Shown here piece by piece: positions 63,527 to 64,000 of a stretch of 64,000 nt of DNA. Under the pieces are notes generated by a model. The model saw only the letters and a list, made by a program, of their open reading frames with translations. It ran no database searches and had not been told where the DNA came from. The position numbers were made by a program, and so were the translations under genes. Origin of the DNA: Paenibacillus lignilyticus (GTDB taxonomy: Bacteria; Bacillota; Bacilli; Paenibacillales; Paenibacillaceae); the NCBI RefSeq assembly GCF_017942085.1, contig NZ_JAGKSP010000011.1, positions 148,696-212,695 on the forward strand. Reading direction: 5' to 3'. How positions within the stretch are numbered: position 1 is the first letter of the stretch; each line of letters begins with the position of its first letter.

Positions 63527-64000
63527 CTAATTTCCAAAATGATTATACCCGCGCTTCGCAATCTGCTCTCTCAGCACCTCATAGCGCCCTGTGCCGCCAC
63601 CGCTTCTGCCGCTGCCGCCGTCCAAGTCGCGGAGCAGCTCCACGCCTGCACCGCCGGCTTCGACCTCGCCGATGATGAACATCGGCAAGCCGGCTTCGGC
63701 CAGCTCGGCTTTCGCTGGCTCCGCATCCGCGGCAGCAATCGTGCCGAGCAGCACGTAGTCTTCGCCGCCGTATAGCATCCACTCCAATGGATTCACGCCG
63801 CAGCTGTTCGCGTAAGCGGCCATGCTGCCGCTGCGCGGCAAGTCCGAGTCGCGGAGCGCGAGGGTTACGCCCGAAGCCTCGGCGATTTCCCAGGCTTCGC
63901 TGGCCAGCCCGTCGCTGACGTCATTCAGCGACGTCACGGTTCCGCGCGCGGCAAGCAGCAGCGCCGCGCGCACCGAAGGCGCCGGCCGGCGGTGCGCTTG
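63527..64000 (-). CDS. thiL: Thiamine-monophosphate kinase ThiL (5' end cut by window)
   Basis: The last 157 residues of an enzyme phosphorylating thiamine monophosphate. HRRPAPSV and NDVSDGLASEAWEIAEAS match the ThiL substrate and Mg-ATP region, and LYGGEDYVLL is the conserved C-terminal block. About half of the usual 320-330 residues lies outside the window. It heads the thiL-tsaE-tsaB-rimI-tsaD row, as in B. subtilis. Confidence 0.93.
   Translation of the reverse strand, partial: QAHRRPAPSVRAALLLAARGTVTSLNDVSDGLASEAWEIAEASGVTLALRDSDLPRSGSMAAYANSCGVNPLEWMLYGGEDYVLLGTIAAADAEPAKAELAEAGLPMFIIGEVEAGGAGVELLRDLDGGSGRSGGGTGRYEVLREQIAKRGYNHFGN

Overview
The window looks like a chromosomal piece of a Paenibacillus-type firmicute. 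The pointers are LplB/YtcP-style sugar ABC transporters paired with a YesM/YesN two-component system, GntR/LacI hybrid regulators, tandem leucine T-boxes, a CIRCE-controlled groESL operon, and the order thiL-tsaE-tsaB-rimI-tsaD ... ABC-F-moaC ... tatA-tatC-groES-groEL, which matches the Bacillus subtilis ydi-groE region. Almost all genes lie on the minus strand. Most starts were placed by the best Shine-Dalgarno spacing, so several are shorter than the longest open frame.

Bases 1-36,000 form a glycan-use island of several transcription units. From high to low coordinates along the minus strand these are: a second GxGYxYP protein with a GntR/LacI regulator; a secreted propeller-like protein (plus strand); another GntR/LacI regulator; a sugar importer (two permeases and a lipoprotein) with a GH38 alpha-mannosidase and a large uncharacterised protein; a first GxGYxYP protein; a small XRE/LytTR regulatory module; a LacI regulator divergent from a modular GH5-type hydrolase and its one-domain paralogue; a YesM/YesN pair with a second lipoprotein/permease set; a DUF2961/GH172 protein; a PhyH dioxygenase with an SAF-domain oxidoreductase; and the start of a third permease operon cut by the window edge. 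The content suggests import and trimming of a mannose-containing glycan, but the substrate is inferred. AT-rich palindromes sit at the promoters of the importer, both GxGYxYP genes and at least one GntR/LacI gene, which suggests one regulon.

Bases 36,000-44,600 hold mixed accessory genes: an alditol-oxidase-like flavoprotein, a decayed arsI/cadI-like gene behind an intact ArsR-type promoter, a stand-alone ATP-dependent DNA ligase, a PPOX-fold protein, a two-piece YeeE/YedE transporter, an MFS exporter, a DUF1877 protein and a secreted RCC1-repeat protein.

Bases 44,600-64,000 are core genome: groEL-groES, tatC-tatA, molybdenum-cofactor genes, 5-formyltetrahydrofolate cyclo-ligase, an ABC-F ATPase, a YhgE/Pip protein, a methyltransferase, a HIT protein, leuA behind two T-boxes, and the t6A operon tsaE-tsaB-rimI-tsaD after thiL. 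The spacer at 55.4-56.1 kb carries a DnaA-box cluster.

The most unusual signal is a family of three intergenic elements (17.9, 36.1 and 42.7 kb). Each has two direct and two inverted copies of CTAACG-N13-TTATTTG, with 50, 84 and 50 (once 49) base spacing kept exactly although the 13-base word differs between elements.
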